From contig JAJFTX010000104.1 of NCBI GenBank assembly GCA_021372715.1, positions 1 to 14,680 of the forward strand: DNA of 14,680 nt, read 5' to 3'. Source of the DNA: Methanobacterium sp. (GTDB lineage Archaea; Methanobacteriota; Methanobacteria; Methanobacteriales; Methanobacteriaceae). The notes under the pieces are model-generated. The model saw only the letters and a list, made by a program, of their open reading frames with translations, was not told where the DNA came from and ran no database searches. The translations under genes were made by a program, and so were the position numbers. The stretch's first letter is position 1. The number at the start of each line of letters is the position of its first letter. This document shows positions 1 through 8,113 of the stretch, one piece after another.

Positions 1-439
1 TTCCCGATAGATATGCTAATATTAAGGTTACTATGATGATCAGGGGGATTACTATTATCCACCGGATATTCTGGAAGTTAAGCTCATTCATTATAGAATT
101 AATAAGTCCTGCATCTATTCCATATGGGTTTCTGTTTATTCTTCTCTGATTTCGGGTATTATAGATCCGATTTTTTAAGTTACTATTGAATTGAGCAAAC
201 CGATTTTTTATATTTAATCGGGGTAAGGTGAAGACTGATTTAAGTTTACTGGTTATTATTTCTTTTTTTGTCTTCTTTTTAGCTATTTTTAGGGGCTTCC
301 ATTGGGGATCTATTATATCTAAGTTCTCTACGTATCTTAATTTACCTCCACATTCACATTGGTTGGTGAAATCTTTCACCCGTTCATCTGGTACTAGTTT
401 ATAGTAACCCTTGCATTTGCTGCAAATTAAATAACCCAC
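1..439 (-). CDS. Zinc-ribbon membrane protein, cut off by the window edge
   Basis: The 146 visible residues start at a GTG and run off the left end of the window. The N-terminus (MGYLICSKCKGYYKL) is a zinc ribbon: CxxC at residues 6 and 9 pairs with CxC at residues 28 and 30. A basic, Asn/Arg-rich linker (about residues 50-120) follows. A hydrophobic stretch near residues 125-145 (IIVIPLIIIVTLILAYL) is a likely membrane span, so the ribbon should be cytoplasmic and tethered to the membrane. The GTG start is chosen because an in-frame TGA lies three codons upstream and the SD-like AGGTGAT sits five bases upstream of it. Short zinc-ribbon plus one-span proteins are common in methanogens and mostly lack known function; I do not assign one. 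The C-terminal part lies outside the window. Confidence 0.75.
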   Translation of the reverse strand, partial: MGYLICSKCKGYYKLVPDERVKDFTNQCECGGKLRYVENLDIIDPQWKPLKIAKKKTKKEIITSKLKSVFTLPRLNIKNRFAQFNSNLKNRIYNTRNQRRINRNPYGIDAGLINSIMNELNFQNIRWIIVIPLIIIVTLILAYLSG

Positions 440-444
440 CGATA

Positions 445-484
445 ATCACCTGTTTTAACAGTTTTATGAACTAAAATTTATATC
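445..484 (-). promoter_or_regulatory. TATA box and Shine-Dalgarno for the zinc-ribbon gene
   Basis: On the minus strand GATATAAA (484-477) is a plausible TATA box. A start site about 25 bases downstream would fall near 452, just ahead of AGGTGAT (451-445), the SD of the GTG-initiated gene. The 5' leader would be very short. Spacing is consistent, but there is no experimental support. Confidence 0.4.
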
Positions 485-790
485 ATCCTATTTTATTAGA
501 AAATATTTTCTGTTATCGTTATTCTTACTGAAATCTCTAATCTTAATCCTTATGACATGATTTAAAATTTTTTTCATTGGTCAAAATCTCTATAGTTTTT
601 CCTAATTTATCTCCTTTTTTTAATTATAAATAGCTTAATAATCTTTTTTTTATTTATAAATCATGATTTTAATTAGATAATAAGATATTCAATATTTCAC
701 ATCTTCTTCGGTTGATCTATGAGTATGGTGATGCAAATATTTATGTAAGTATTCACTGATTATTATTTAAGCATATTAATAAACGAAAGG

Positions 791-798
791 GGAGGTGA
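791..798 (+). promoter_or_regulatory. Strong Shine-Dalgarno of the adhesin gene
   Basis: GGAGGTGA is a full match to the archaeal anti-SD and ends nine bases before the ATG at 808, which fixes that start. The nearest TATA-like site (AAATATTTAT, about 735-744) would give transcription from around 768. Confidence 0.8.
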
Positions 799-807
799 AA
801 AAGTAAA

Positions 808-3800
808 ATGAATAATATGCAAACTATAAAAAAAGCAATAATCATCACACTTATTATTATAACCGCATTCATATGCATTGACACAGTATCAGCAACCTGG
901 AACACTGAAACCGTAGATAACAGTGGAGATGTAGGTGAATACCCATCAATAGCCCTGGACAGTAATGATTACCCCCATATAAGTTACATGGACAACCTTT
1001 ACAATTGGAATTTAAAGTATGCTGAATGGGACGGAACCCAATGGAACCCTCAGACTGTAGACAGCGCTGCACAGGTTGGTTTTGATACATCATTAGCTTT
1101 AGACAGTAATGGCAATCCCCATATAAGTTATTTAGATGAAAATAACCAACAATTGAAATACGCTTATTGGGATGGGACTAATCCCTGGTATACCACAAAC
1201 ATCGGTTACGTTGGAGGTAATGACTGGCAGGGTGGAGGTACTTCCATAGCCCTGGACAGTAATGGTTATCCTCATATCAGTTACTACAGCTATGCCAATC
1301 AAGATTTGATGTATGCCTACTGGGATGGTATTATTTGGCATACAGGGATAGTTGATGGTATTGGTACCAGTGTGGGTAGATTCTCTTCATTGGCCTTAGA
1401 TAATAATGGTTATCCACATATCAGCTACTACGATCAAACCAATACAGCACTGAAATATGCTATATGGGATGGATCCAGTTGGGATATCCAGGAATTAGAA
1501 TTCAGTGGAAACGTTGGCCAGTATACCTCTTTAGCTTTAGGTAGTAATGGTTTTCCTTACATCAGCTACTACGATGCCACCTGGGGTGATTTAAGATGTA
1601 TTTATTGGACTGGTAGTTTCTGGTTCAATGATCTAGTTGACGATAACGGAAATGTAGGCTGGTATACCTCACTTAAACTGGACAGCAACAACTATCCTCA
1701 TATCAGCTACCAGGATGTAACCAACAAAGCACTGAAATATGCTTACTGGGATGGAGCCCAATGGATTACTGAAACCCTGGACGATTCTGTAGACGTACAT
1801 TACACCTCTTTGGCTTTAGATAGTAACGACAATCCACACATCGCTTACTTCGACGGGACCAACACAGCACTTAAGTACACCTACTGGGTTGATGATGTCT
1901 TAAATAACGTCACCAACACCAGAACCGGTATAAACTACTTAACTATCCAAGCAGCCATTGATAGTGTGTTCACTTTAGATGGTGATACCCTCACAATAGG
2001 GGCAGGAACCTATAATGAAGATGTTTTAGTTTGGAAATCTCTGAGTATACTTGGTGAAAGCATAACTAACACCTTCGTTAACAGTTTCTACATACCCACC
2101 AGTGGCAGCGGTACTGAAATAGCAGATTTCACCATAAACGGAGGAACAGGTGAAGCAGTAACCCTGATGGATGCAACAGACTGTGCTATTCATAATAATC
2201 GGATTTCTGGAGGTTACAGTGCAGGAGTAGCTTTGGTCAATTCCTGTGAAAATGAAATCTACAATAACCAGATTGATGATACATTTTCAGCTAATTATTA
2301 TGGAATCTACCTGAACAACAGTGACTATAATAGCATATACGGTAATCATATAGCTAATTCCATCTATGACGGTATCTGGCTATATCAATCAGACAACAAC
2401 ACCATAGAGTACAATAATGCATTATCCATTAGTTCAAACGGTGAAAATGGTATTCTCTTAGAAGAAAGTAACTATAATACCATCAATAATAACTTCATAC
2501 ACGATAACGGGCTGGATGGTATACATATAATCAATTCAGAAGGGAATGTTATCTCCAATAACGATATATATGACAATGGTGAAGACGGAATAACTGTAAG
2601 CAGCTCAGACTCTACCGATATCAGCGCCAATTATATATATCAGAACTTAGATGATGGTGTGGATGTATATTACTCAGATGATGTTGAAATAGTTGGAAAT
2701 CATGTATATGATAACCTTTGGGATGGAACCTATATTTATAACTCCCCTAATGCCATGATAGCTTTCAACTACATATATGGGAACACAGTCAACGGATTAG
2801 AAATAGTTAACAGCAGTGATTTCGATGTAGCAGTAAATATAATCTATGAAAACGGTGCTAATGGAATAGAAATCTTTGAATCCGATGATTTCGTAATAGG
2901 CGGAAATAGTATCTACAACAACAATGGTGATGGTGTGCAGATCGATGGTTCATCCAGTTTCACTGTAACCAATAATAACCTCTACCAAAATGTGAATGGA
3001 ATAGTAGTAGATGAATCTAATCTGTTCAGTATAGAAACAAACGATGTATATCTTAACACAGATGATGGAGTTGAAGTTAGTAACTCAGAAAATTACAATG
3101 TAAGCTATAACAACATCACCCAGAACACAGATGATGGTGTATACATCTGTGAAGGATCCACGGACTTTGAAGTTACCGATAACAGTATCTATGAAAACGG
3201 TGATGATGGTATCGATGTAGAAAATAGTTCAAATGGAACCATAGATCCTAACTCCATCCATAATAATCTAGATAATGGAATGGAGATATCTGACTCAGAA
3301 TCAATAGATATCCTCAACAACGAAATTAACAATAACACAAATAATGGAATATACACCAATAACTGCAGTGATCTTTCCCTTATTGGAAATGATTTATTCA
3401 GTAACGGCCATTATGGGATTCAAATCTTGAACAGTTCCAATGTTGAAATAGATGATAATCTAGTGACCCTTAACAGTTGGGATGGTATTTATCTGGGTAT
3501 TAGTTCAGAAATAGACATCACCAATAACACAGTATCCAGTAATGGAAATGCTGGTATCGGAATGACCAGTTCCAGTAATATCAGTGTCTTAGAAAACAAC
3601 ATATTCAACAATTCTATTGGAGTAGGAATAGGTGCTAATTTCTCAGATATAAATGTGAATTTCAACCGCATCGTTGATAACACTATCTGGGATCTGTCAT
3701 TCGCCAGCAGCAACGATGCAGATGCAACATTGAACTGGTGGGGTTACAACGACGCAACTAATGTAGCCGCGCAGATAAATGACTTTGGGACAGGAACTCT

Positions 3801-4542
3801 AACTTGGGATCCCTGGATTGTCTTATCCATAAGTGCTATTCCAGTTAGTGTGGGTATTGGTGGTACTTCTACCATAACCGCTGACTTACTCCATGATAGT
3901 GATGGGTTCTATCACAATCCGGCAAGTGGTGTGATTCCATATACTGGTTCTGCTAACTTCGTAGCTACAACCTTCGGAAGCATAACCAATGCCACCAACT
4001 TCAGCAACGGTGTAGCAACTGCTACCCTGACTAATCTGAATGTTGCCGGTAATGCCGTGGTCTCATCCACAGTTGACCATGCAACAGTAACAACTACCGT
4101 TGTTGTAGTGCCTGGTGCAACTATTCCTCAGATAGTCACTGCAGCAGGTATAGTAAAAGCGTTCTACGAGTTACACGGTGTTTTACCTGTTAATGTCTTG
4201 GTAGGCACTCAGACTTTGACTATGCCTCAGTTCCTGTACCTGTTGGTCACTGCTACTGGTAATGTGAATGTGGGTAACCTGAACCCTATAACGGTTATAG
4301 CGGTCAACCCAGCACCAAGTCCAAGTGGTAGTTACACACAGGGTAACCTAGTGAAAGCATCCTACCTCACTGTCGCGGGTAACATCAGAAACTTCATACT
4401 AACCAACGGACGAGCACCCAACTACGCACAAACCAGTCTAGGCAAGATACCATTCACTAAACTGGTCTACATGTACAGTAAAGTGATGAACTTCTACGGA
4501 AACATCATACCAGCAAGACTACCCAACTACGTCTACATCTAA
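808..4542 (+). CDS. Giant cell-surface adhesin-like protein (propeller, beta-helix, pseudomurein-binding repeats)
   Basis: A 1244-residue exported protein. Residues 1-29 form a signal peptide (basic start, long Ile/Leu core, cleavage likely after VSA). Residues 30-360 hold seven repeats of about 45 residues with the core LDSNGYPHISYYD then LKYAYWDG..W, suggesting a seven-bladed beta-propeller. Residues about 375-970 are a right-handed parallel beta-helix of NosD/PbH1 type: many 22-24-residue turns of the style N.IY.N..DGI.V..S. Then come DATLNWWG and an Ig-like domain (about 1005-1100, Thr/Val-rich). Two repeats resembling the pseudomurein-binding repeat (about 1106-1145 and 1178-1225; VKAFYELHGVLPVNVLVG and IRNFILTNGRAPN) end the protein. 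Such proteins are typical of Methanobacteriales and are thought to bind the pseudomurein wall through the C-terminus and expose the N-terminal domains. No transmembrane anchor is seen at the C-terminus. The ligand is unknown. The gene stands alone and carries its own terminator. Confidence 0.9.
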   Translation: MNNMQTIKKAIIITLIIITAFICIDTVSATWNTETVDNSGDVGEYPSIALDSNDYPHISYMDNLYNWNLKYAEWDGTQWNPQTVDSAAQVGFDTSLALDSNGNPHISYLDENNQQLKYAYWDGTNPWYTTNIGYVGGNDWQGGGTSIALDSNGYPHISYYSYANQDLMYAYWDGIIWHTGIVDGIGTSVGRFSSLALDNNGYPHISYYDQTNTALKYAIWDGSSWDIQELEFSGNVGQYTSLALGSNGFPYISYYDATWGDLRCIYWTGSFWFNDLVDDNGNVGWYTSLKLDSNNYPHISYQDVTNKALKYAYWDGAQWITETLDDSVDVHYTSLALDSNDNPHIAYFDGTNTALKYTYWVDDVLNNVTNTRTGINYLTIQAAIDSVFTLDGDTLTIGAGTYNEDVLVWKSLSILGESITNTFVNSFYIPTSGSGTEIADFTINGGTGEAVTLMDATDCAIHNNRISGGYSAGVALVNSCENEIYNNQIDDTFSANYYGIYLNNSDYNSIYGNHIANSIYDGIWLYQSDNNTIEYNNALSISSNGENGILLEESNYNTINNNFIHDNGLDGIHIINSEGNVISNNDIYDNGEDGITVSSSDSTDISANYIYQNLDDGVDVYYSDDVEIVGNHVYDNLWDGTYIYNSPNAMIAFNYIYGNTVNGLEIVNSSDFDVAVNIIYENGANGIEIFESDDFVIGGNSIYNNNGDGVQIDGSSSFTVTNNNLYQNVNGIVVDESNLFSIETNDVYLNTDDGVEVSNSENYNVSYNNITQNTDDGVYICEGSTDFEVTDNSIYENGDDGIDVENSSNGTIDPNSIHNNLDNGMEISDSESIDILNNEINNNTNNGIYTNNCSDLSLIGNDLFSNGHYGIQILNSSNVEIDDNLVTLNSWDGIYLGISSEIDITNNTVSSNGNAGIGMTSSSNISVLENNIFNNSIGVGIGANFSDINVNFNRIVDNTIWDLSFASSNDADATLNWWGYNDATNVAAQINDFGTGTLTWDPWIVLSISAIPVSVGIGGTSTITADLLHDSDGFYHNPASGVIPYTGSANFVATTFGSITNATNFSNGVATATLTNLNVAGNAVVSSTVDHATVTTTVVVVPGATIPQIVTAAGIVKAFYELHGVLPVNVLVGTQTLTMPQFLYLLVTATGNVNVGNLNPITVIAVNPAPSPSGSYTQGNLVKASYLTVAGNIRNFILTNGRAPNYAQTSLGKIPFTKLVYMYSKVMNFYGNIIPARLPNYVYI
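937..1887 (+). repeat. Seven propeller-blade repeats within the adhesin
   Basis: Seven units of 44-52 residues (adhesin residues about 44-360) share TSLALDSNGYPHISY, a variable loop, LKYAYWDG and a Trp strand ending in TVD..G.VG. Unit 5 is the most diverged (ALGSNGFPYISY, CIYWTG). Unit 7 lacks the closing W..ETVD strand, but the segment just after the signal peptide (WNTETVDNSGDVG) supplies exactly that strand. This matches the velcro closure of a circular propeller. Confidence 0.75.
2155..3687 (+). repeat. Beta-helix coil repeats within the adhesin
   Basis: About twenty or more imperfect turns of 22-24 residues rich in Asn, Asp, Gly and Ile occupy this stretch, for example NDIYDNGEDGITVSSSDS and NSIYENGDDGIDVENSS. 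This is the NosD/PbH1 style of parallel beta-helix. The DNA is correspondingly repetitive (GATGATGGTGT-type segments), a likely substrate for recombination or slippage. Exact turn boundaries were not determined. Confidence 0.75.
4111..4542 (+). repeat. Two pseudomurein-binding-type repeats at the adhesin C-terminus
   Basis: Residues about 1106-1145 and 1178-1225 share the pattern I..A..VK.F...G.lPn.v.v...... F..L.Y. known from the pseudomurein-binding repeat family (found in pseudomurein endopeptidases and methanobacterial adhesins). They are separated by a Pro/Ser-rich linker. They point to attachment to pseudomurein and hence to a Methanobacteriales host. The second copy is less typical than the first. 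Confidence 0.7.
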
Positions 4543-4555
4543 AAAAAACAGATAT

Positions 4556-4582
4556 AAAGGAAAAAAATATTAATTTTCCTTT
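4556..4582. terminator. Bidirectional hairpin terminator between convergent genes
   Basis: AAAGGAAAA (4556-4564) and TTTTCCTTT (4574-4582) form a perfect 9-bp stem with a 9-base loop. On the plus strand it runs into a long T-tract (to about 4593). On the minus strand the A-run at 4541-4548 becomes a T-tract. It can serve both the adhesin and the gene at 4592-5143, which converge here. Confidence 0.7.
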
Positions 4583-4591
4583 TTTTATTTT

Positions 4592-5143
4592 TTAAATTAA
4601 AGATTGATATCCGTTTCTTTCCAGTAATCTTTTCAGACCCGATTGGAAATCTTTTAATTGACATATCTCAAAATCAGTTAAGTTAGATTGTTTATTTTCA
4701 TCTAGTTTAAGGAGCTCTCTTATTTTATGGTCTAGATCTCTCCATTTATCCACTAATTTATCAGATAGTTCAGGGAGTATGATCAAGAGTAGGAAGGGCT
4801 GTTCTACAGGGTACTGGTTTAGATCCTGGTTATGTTTTCTTATTTTTATCCACTGGGTTAGCATGTACAGGGGGAATAATCCCATGACTTTCTGGGGATC
4901 TGGTGAGCTTTCCAGTTCAATGGCTAAAAATGGTTTTTCCTTATCCAGTGCCAGTATGTCTATGGCTATCTTCATCCGATACTTACCCATGCCATCCTTT
5001 GGTGGGTATGGTTCGTTGAATGCAGAAATACCAGTTATTCCTTTGATCTTTGTAGCATAAGCATTATCCCGTATCTTTCCCGGTAATAGTTCATTATAAA
5101 CTTTCTCTCTGTCTTTAGCTATCTCTTTTAATGTTTTAGTCAT
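4592..5143 (-). CDS. Uncharacterised protein with a PD-(D/E)xK-like signature
   Basis: A soluble 183-residue protein. The start at 5143 is preferred over an ATG eight codons upstream because AGGAGA (5156-5151) sits seven bases ahead of it, while the upstream ATG has no SD. An N-terminal helix rich in Lys and Glu is followed by KIAIDILALDKEKPFLAIEL (about residues 58-77). There D62 and the E76-x-E78 pair lie on two predicted strands, the layout of the D...(D/E)x(K/E) core of restriction-endonuclease-like folds. A helix (GLFPLYMLTQWI) and a charged C-terminal helix follow. The nuclease assignment is inference from this pattern only, and the usual catalytic Lys is replaced by Glu. It might instead be a non-catalytic member. 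The next gene upstream lies nearly 190 bp away, so it probably has its own promoter. Confidence 0.7.
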   Translation of the reverse strand: MTKTLKEIAKDREKVYNELLPGKIRDNAYATKIKGITGISAFNEPYPPKDGMGKYRMKIAIDILALDKEKPFLAIELESSPDPQKVMGLFPLYMLTQWIKIRKHNQDLNQYPVEQPFLLLIILPELSDKLVDKWRDLDHKIRELLKLDENKQSNLTDFEICQLKDFQSGLKRLLERNGYQSLI

Positions 5144-5329
5144 GTTTATTTCTCCTGATAAATTCATAATACAATATAAGTTAGTGGTTAATAAATAATA
5201 TTAATTATTATTATACTATTTAAAAAAGAAATTAAAATCAAAAGAATTAGAATTAATCTAAATAAAAAAAATGAATAAATATTATCTTCTTAATTAAACA
5301 TGAGAACATTAAAATATTATCCTAATCTA

Positions 5330-6079
5330 TTATTTAAAAAATTTAAGTTCCATTTCTCCTTCATTTATTATTATGTAACTGTTTTGAATTTCTTTACCAT
5401 ATTCATCTACCCATGATCCGGTGTTAGCTATTTTATTATCCTTCTCTAAGAAGGGTATATGGGTATGTCCAAATATTAATGTTTCATCTGTTTCTAAGCC
5501 TAAGAATAGGTTTTTAGCTGTTGATGTGGCGAACTTATGCAGGTTTTCCATCTCCGCCCTATCTGATGGTTTGAGTTTCAGATCATCCACTTCTTCTTTG
5601 GATACGCTTTTAACGGTTTTCCAGAGTTTAGAGACAAAACTACCTCTTTCATCTGAGTTCCAGCACATATCATAGCAGAATTTTTCATAGGTTTCCAGAT
5701 TAAGGTCATAATTAACCAGTACTTCCATTTCATAGCCATGGGTGAAGTAGAACTTATCATCACCATCTTCCAGTCTTAAGATCTTGGAAACCTGGAAAGG
5801 GTAATTATCGGCGAATTTTTCATACCATTCCAGGAAGTAATAATCATGATTACCGATTATGTAATGTATATCTCCTACATTCAGCTGGTATATCTCTTTG
5901 AATATTTCCTGGTTTTCTATAATGGCTTTTATACTGTTTCTTCGCCAGAAATCGAAGATATCACCTAATAGAATTAGATGATCTATTTTTTCTCCTTTAA
6001 TTTCGTCCATAAATCGTAACAGATCGTCCTTATTAGATTTTTCATAGCCAATATGTATATCAGAAATTGCTAAGATCAT
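5330..6079 (-). CDS. Calcineurin-like metallophosphoesterase (LpxH-like)
   Basis: A 249-residue cytoplasmic hydrolase with the complete two-metal motif set: DIH (D7, H9), GDIFDFW (D40), GNHD (N77, H78), FTHG (H114) and FGHTH near residue 206. GD.FDFW is typical of the branch that includes the UDP-2,3-diacylglucosamine diphosphatase LpxH. Archaea lack lipid A, so the substrate must differ; a nucleotide-linked or lipid-linked phosphodiester is possible but unproven. A GTG directly precedes the ATG. The ATG at 6079 is chosen because AGGAGA (6093-6088) then has an eight-base spacer instead of five. It lies 170 bp downstream of polB1 on the same strand. T-runs follow polB1 (TTTTTTAG), and TTATAAAAG at about 6120-6112 could be its own TATA box, so it is probably transcribed separately. 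Confidence 0.9.
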   Translation of the reverse strand: MILAISDIHIGYEKSNKDDLLRFMDEIKGEKIDHLILLGDIFDFWRRNSIKAIIENQEIFKEIYQLNVGDIHYIIGNHDYYFLEWYEKFADNYPFQVSKILRLEDGDDKFYFTHGYEMEVLVNYDLNLETYEKFCYDMCWNSDERGSFVSKLWKTVKSVSKEEVDDLKLKPSDRAEMENLHKFATSTAKNLFLGLETDETLIFGHTHIPFLEKDNKIANTGSWVDEYGKEIQNSYIIINEGEMELKFFK

Positions 6080-6248
6080 CACTATTATCTCCTATAAATT
6101 CACAGAGTTTCTTTTATAATTTTTTATATCAAATCTTATCTCTTATAACTGATTAAGAGTTGAACTTTTTTTTTTTACCTATTATTCTATTTTTCTAAGT
6201 GAATAATAACCCTTTAAAGATCTCCTAAAAAAAGACATCTAAAAAATA

Positions 6249-7976
6249 TTAATCTAATACCGCATAGAACCCATCAGTATCGGCATATATTACTTTGAAA
6301 CCATTCTTTTCAGCTTTTTCTGTTGTTTTCTGCAGGAATTCCCTTCCCCAAGCGGTTATGGATTCTGAACATTCTATACTGTACCATCGGTAAGTGCTGT
6401 GATTATAAAGACCATAGATAGTGCTGACCAGTGTTTTCAATGCGTTCTGTCTGATATCTAATATCTGCCGTTTCTGGGGATCGGTGGATTCCTTCATCAG
6501 GGCTTTAAGTCTAAATCTATTGTTTAAGATTTCTTTAGTGACTAAGGGTATGAAACCAGTTGGTTCTTTTTTGAATTTATAGAAAAATTCAGGTGCTATA
6601 TGACAGGTTTCTTCATCACCATCCTCGGTAAGGGTGTCGGGGGAGATGTTCTTGGCTATTATGATGCTGGGATATAGACTTCTGAAATCGAAGTAGACAA
6701 TATTTTCATGGAGACCCGGGAGTGGTTCTTCCACGTATCCTCCCACCACATCTCTTAAATAATTTCCAAATTTATTAGGTACCATATATCCATATTCATA
6801 GCTTTTACGGATAAGATACCACTCCACCAGGTATCCGGTACCCCTCCGGGTTACGTCGAATAATGGTTGGCCCACCAGCCGGCAGAGCTCTATACTCAAT
6901 CCTAGCATTATCGCACTGATCCGGTCCATGGCTTGGGTATCCTCCAGGGAATATCTGTAGAGTTTCTCCAATTTTTCACCATCATCATTCCAGCAAGCGC
7001 AGATCTCCTCTGCAGGGAAGTCGATTTTATCCTCCCCAAAAAGTTCTAAATAAACATGTTTCAGGGTGTGGCTGTTCAGTTGAAGATGTCGCCGTACGAT
7101 CTTATAGAGATCAACATGTACCCTTCCCTTGATATACGCGGTTTTCCTATGACTGGTTGTAAATTTAATAGGTGATCCATCCAAACCTAGATTAAGTTTC
7201 ATACCATACTTCTGGGCACGTTCTTTTAAGTAGGGAAAATCGAATTTATCTGAGTTGTAACCGATGATTATATCTGGGTTTTCGGATTTAACGGTCTCTG
7301 TAAATTTCTGTATCAATTCCTTCTCTGAGGGAACGGTTTCAACATAATCAGATATTGAATTTTTAGTGGTAAATACCCGAGATAAACCCTGATTACTGGA
7401 GAAGCTGATGATGATGATGGGATCTTCACTCAACCTTGGCACGCCCTGGGGATTGCAGGTTTCAATTTTAAAACTCAATATATTTAGCAGAGGCAAAGAA
7501 GATTTAATCTGTTTAGGCTGGTTTTCTATACTGAATAGGCATGTTTTGCCGGGATAGTTACGGATTACTCTTCCCTGAACCTCTACCACAGATAAGGGGA
7601 ATAGATCATTATCTATGAGATATCTACCCTGCAATGGAATATCATGTTCTCTGATATCCTCTACCGATCTTAAATTCTTTATTTTCTTCCGTATAGGGAA
7701 TATGTCTCGAGTTTCTTTGAAAGTGATTTTAAGAAATTCTTTTTCCTGGCCTTCTTCTTTTTTATGAACTTTTTCTATCTTATCTGGTTTAAACTGGTTT
7801 AGATCATCCCTGCATTCTTTAATATCATGGGGTAGGACGTAGATGTAGGGTTTGAATTTTCTGTCATAGGCGATAATGGATCTTCCATCAGGGAGTTTGC
7901 CATATAATCTTACCACTGCAGTACCCTTCTGGGTAACGTAATCCAGGTCCAAAAGCACGAATCTCATTGTCTCCAT
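6249..7976 (-). CDS. polB1: DNA polymerase B large subunit (split PolB1)
   Basis: This 575-residue protein holds the N-terminal, exonuclease and most of the palm/fingers domains of a family B replicative polymerase. It stops seven residues after motif C (YADTDG, D566 and D568), so the thumb is absent. Methanothermobacter has the same break, with the rest encoded by a distant polB2; no polB2 is in this window. Recognisable parts: uracil-pocket region FKPYIYVLP (41-49), Exo II NSDKFD (D246), Exo III YSLED (D346), motif A DFRSLYPSII (D430), and motif B KTLVSTIYG (514-522). Oddities: Exo I reads FKIET, with Lys170 in place of the metal-binding Asp, and motif B has Ser518 where Asn is usual. ATG 7976 has no SD upstream. 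An ATG three codons later follows GGAGA too closely, so leaderless translation from 7976 is likely. Frame and composition are normal for a working gene. Confidence 0.93.
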   Translation of the reverse strand: METMRFVLLDLDYVTQKGTAVVRLYGKLPDGRSIIAYDRKFKPYIYVLPHDIKECRDDLNQFKPDKIEKVHKKEEGQEKEFLKITFKETRDIFPIRKKIKNLRSVEDIREHDIPLQGRYLIDNDLFPLSVVEVQGRVIRNYPGKTCLFSIENQPKQIKSSLPLLNILSFKIETCNPQGVPRLSEDPIIIISFSSNQGLSRVFTTKNSISDYVETVPSEKELIQKFTETVKSENPDIIIGYNSDKFDFPYLKERAQKYGMKLNLGLDGSPIKFTTSHRKTAYIKGRVHVDLYKIVRRHLQLNSHTLKHVYLELFGEDKIDFPAEEICACWNDDGEKLEKLYRYSLEDTQAMDRISAIMLGLSIELCRLVGQPLFDVTRRGTGYLVEWYLIRKSYEYGYMVPNKFGNYLRDVVGGYVEEPLPGLHENIVYFDFRSLYPSIIIAKNISPDTLTEDGDEETCHIAPEFFYKFKKEPTGFIPLVTKEILNNRFRLKALMKESTDPQKRQILDIRQNALKTLVSTIYGLYNHSTYRWYSIECSESITAWGREFLQKTTEKAEKNGFKVIYADTDGFYAVLD

Positions 7977-8002
7977 ATAGCTTAGATTCTGTTTAAACTC
8001 TG

Positions 8003-8010
8003 TAATATAA
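8003..8010 (-). promoter_or_regulatory. TATA box for polB1, implying a leaderless mRNA
   Basis: TTATATTA on the minus strand lies about 26-30 bases upstream of the polB1 ATG at 7976. The start site expected from archaeal spacing is therefore close to 7980. Together with the absence of an SD before 7976, this suggests a leaderless or near-leaderless transcript. Confidence 0.4.
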
Positions 8011-8113
8011 CTTTTTAAAAGAAATTATTACTTCTCATACGCTCTCTCCCGCAAATGGTATTAATTTTATCGACAATATTACTTAACCCCACGGGGAGAA
8101 GGTGGAATAGTAT

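Larger units (their letters stand above)
440..807. other. Divergent AT-rich intergenic region
   Basis: This 368-bp gap separates the minus-strand zinc-ribbon gene from the plus-strand adhesin gene and should hold both promoters. It is extremely AT-rich with T-runs at about 612-620 and 643-651. A 10-bp palindrome AATCATGATT lies at about 659-668. Two TATA-like sites face the adhesin: TTTATAAA near 653-660 and AAATATTTAT near 735-744. No open reading frame or stable long hairpin was seen. Confidence 0.5.

Noticed and set aside
869..1341. Two minus-strand open frames of about 70 codons inside the adhesin gene
   Set aside because: They are antisense shadows of the repeat-rich coding sequence, with no SD and no sensible protein features.
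3489..3713. Minus-strand 74-codon frame within the adhesin
   Set aside because: Antisense shadow of the beta-helix repeats.
4779..5060. Plus-strand 93-codon frame opposite the nuclease-like gene
   Set aside because: The minus-strand gene has a good SD and conserved-looking motifs; this frame has neither.
5421..5766. Additional frames overlapping the phosphoesterase gene
   Set aside because: The phosphoesterase carries the full catalytic motif set in its own frame; these are shadows.
6249..7976. Truncated or pseudogene DNA polymerase
   Set aside because: The early stop coincides with the known natural split of PolB in Methanobacteriales, and the frame is otherwise intact.
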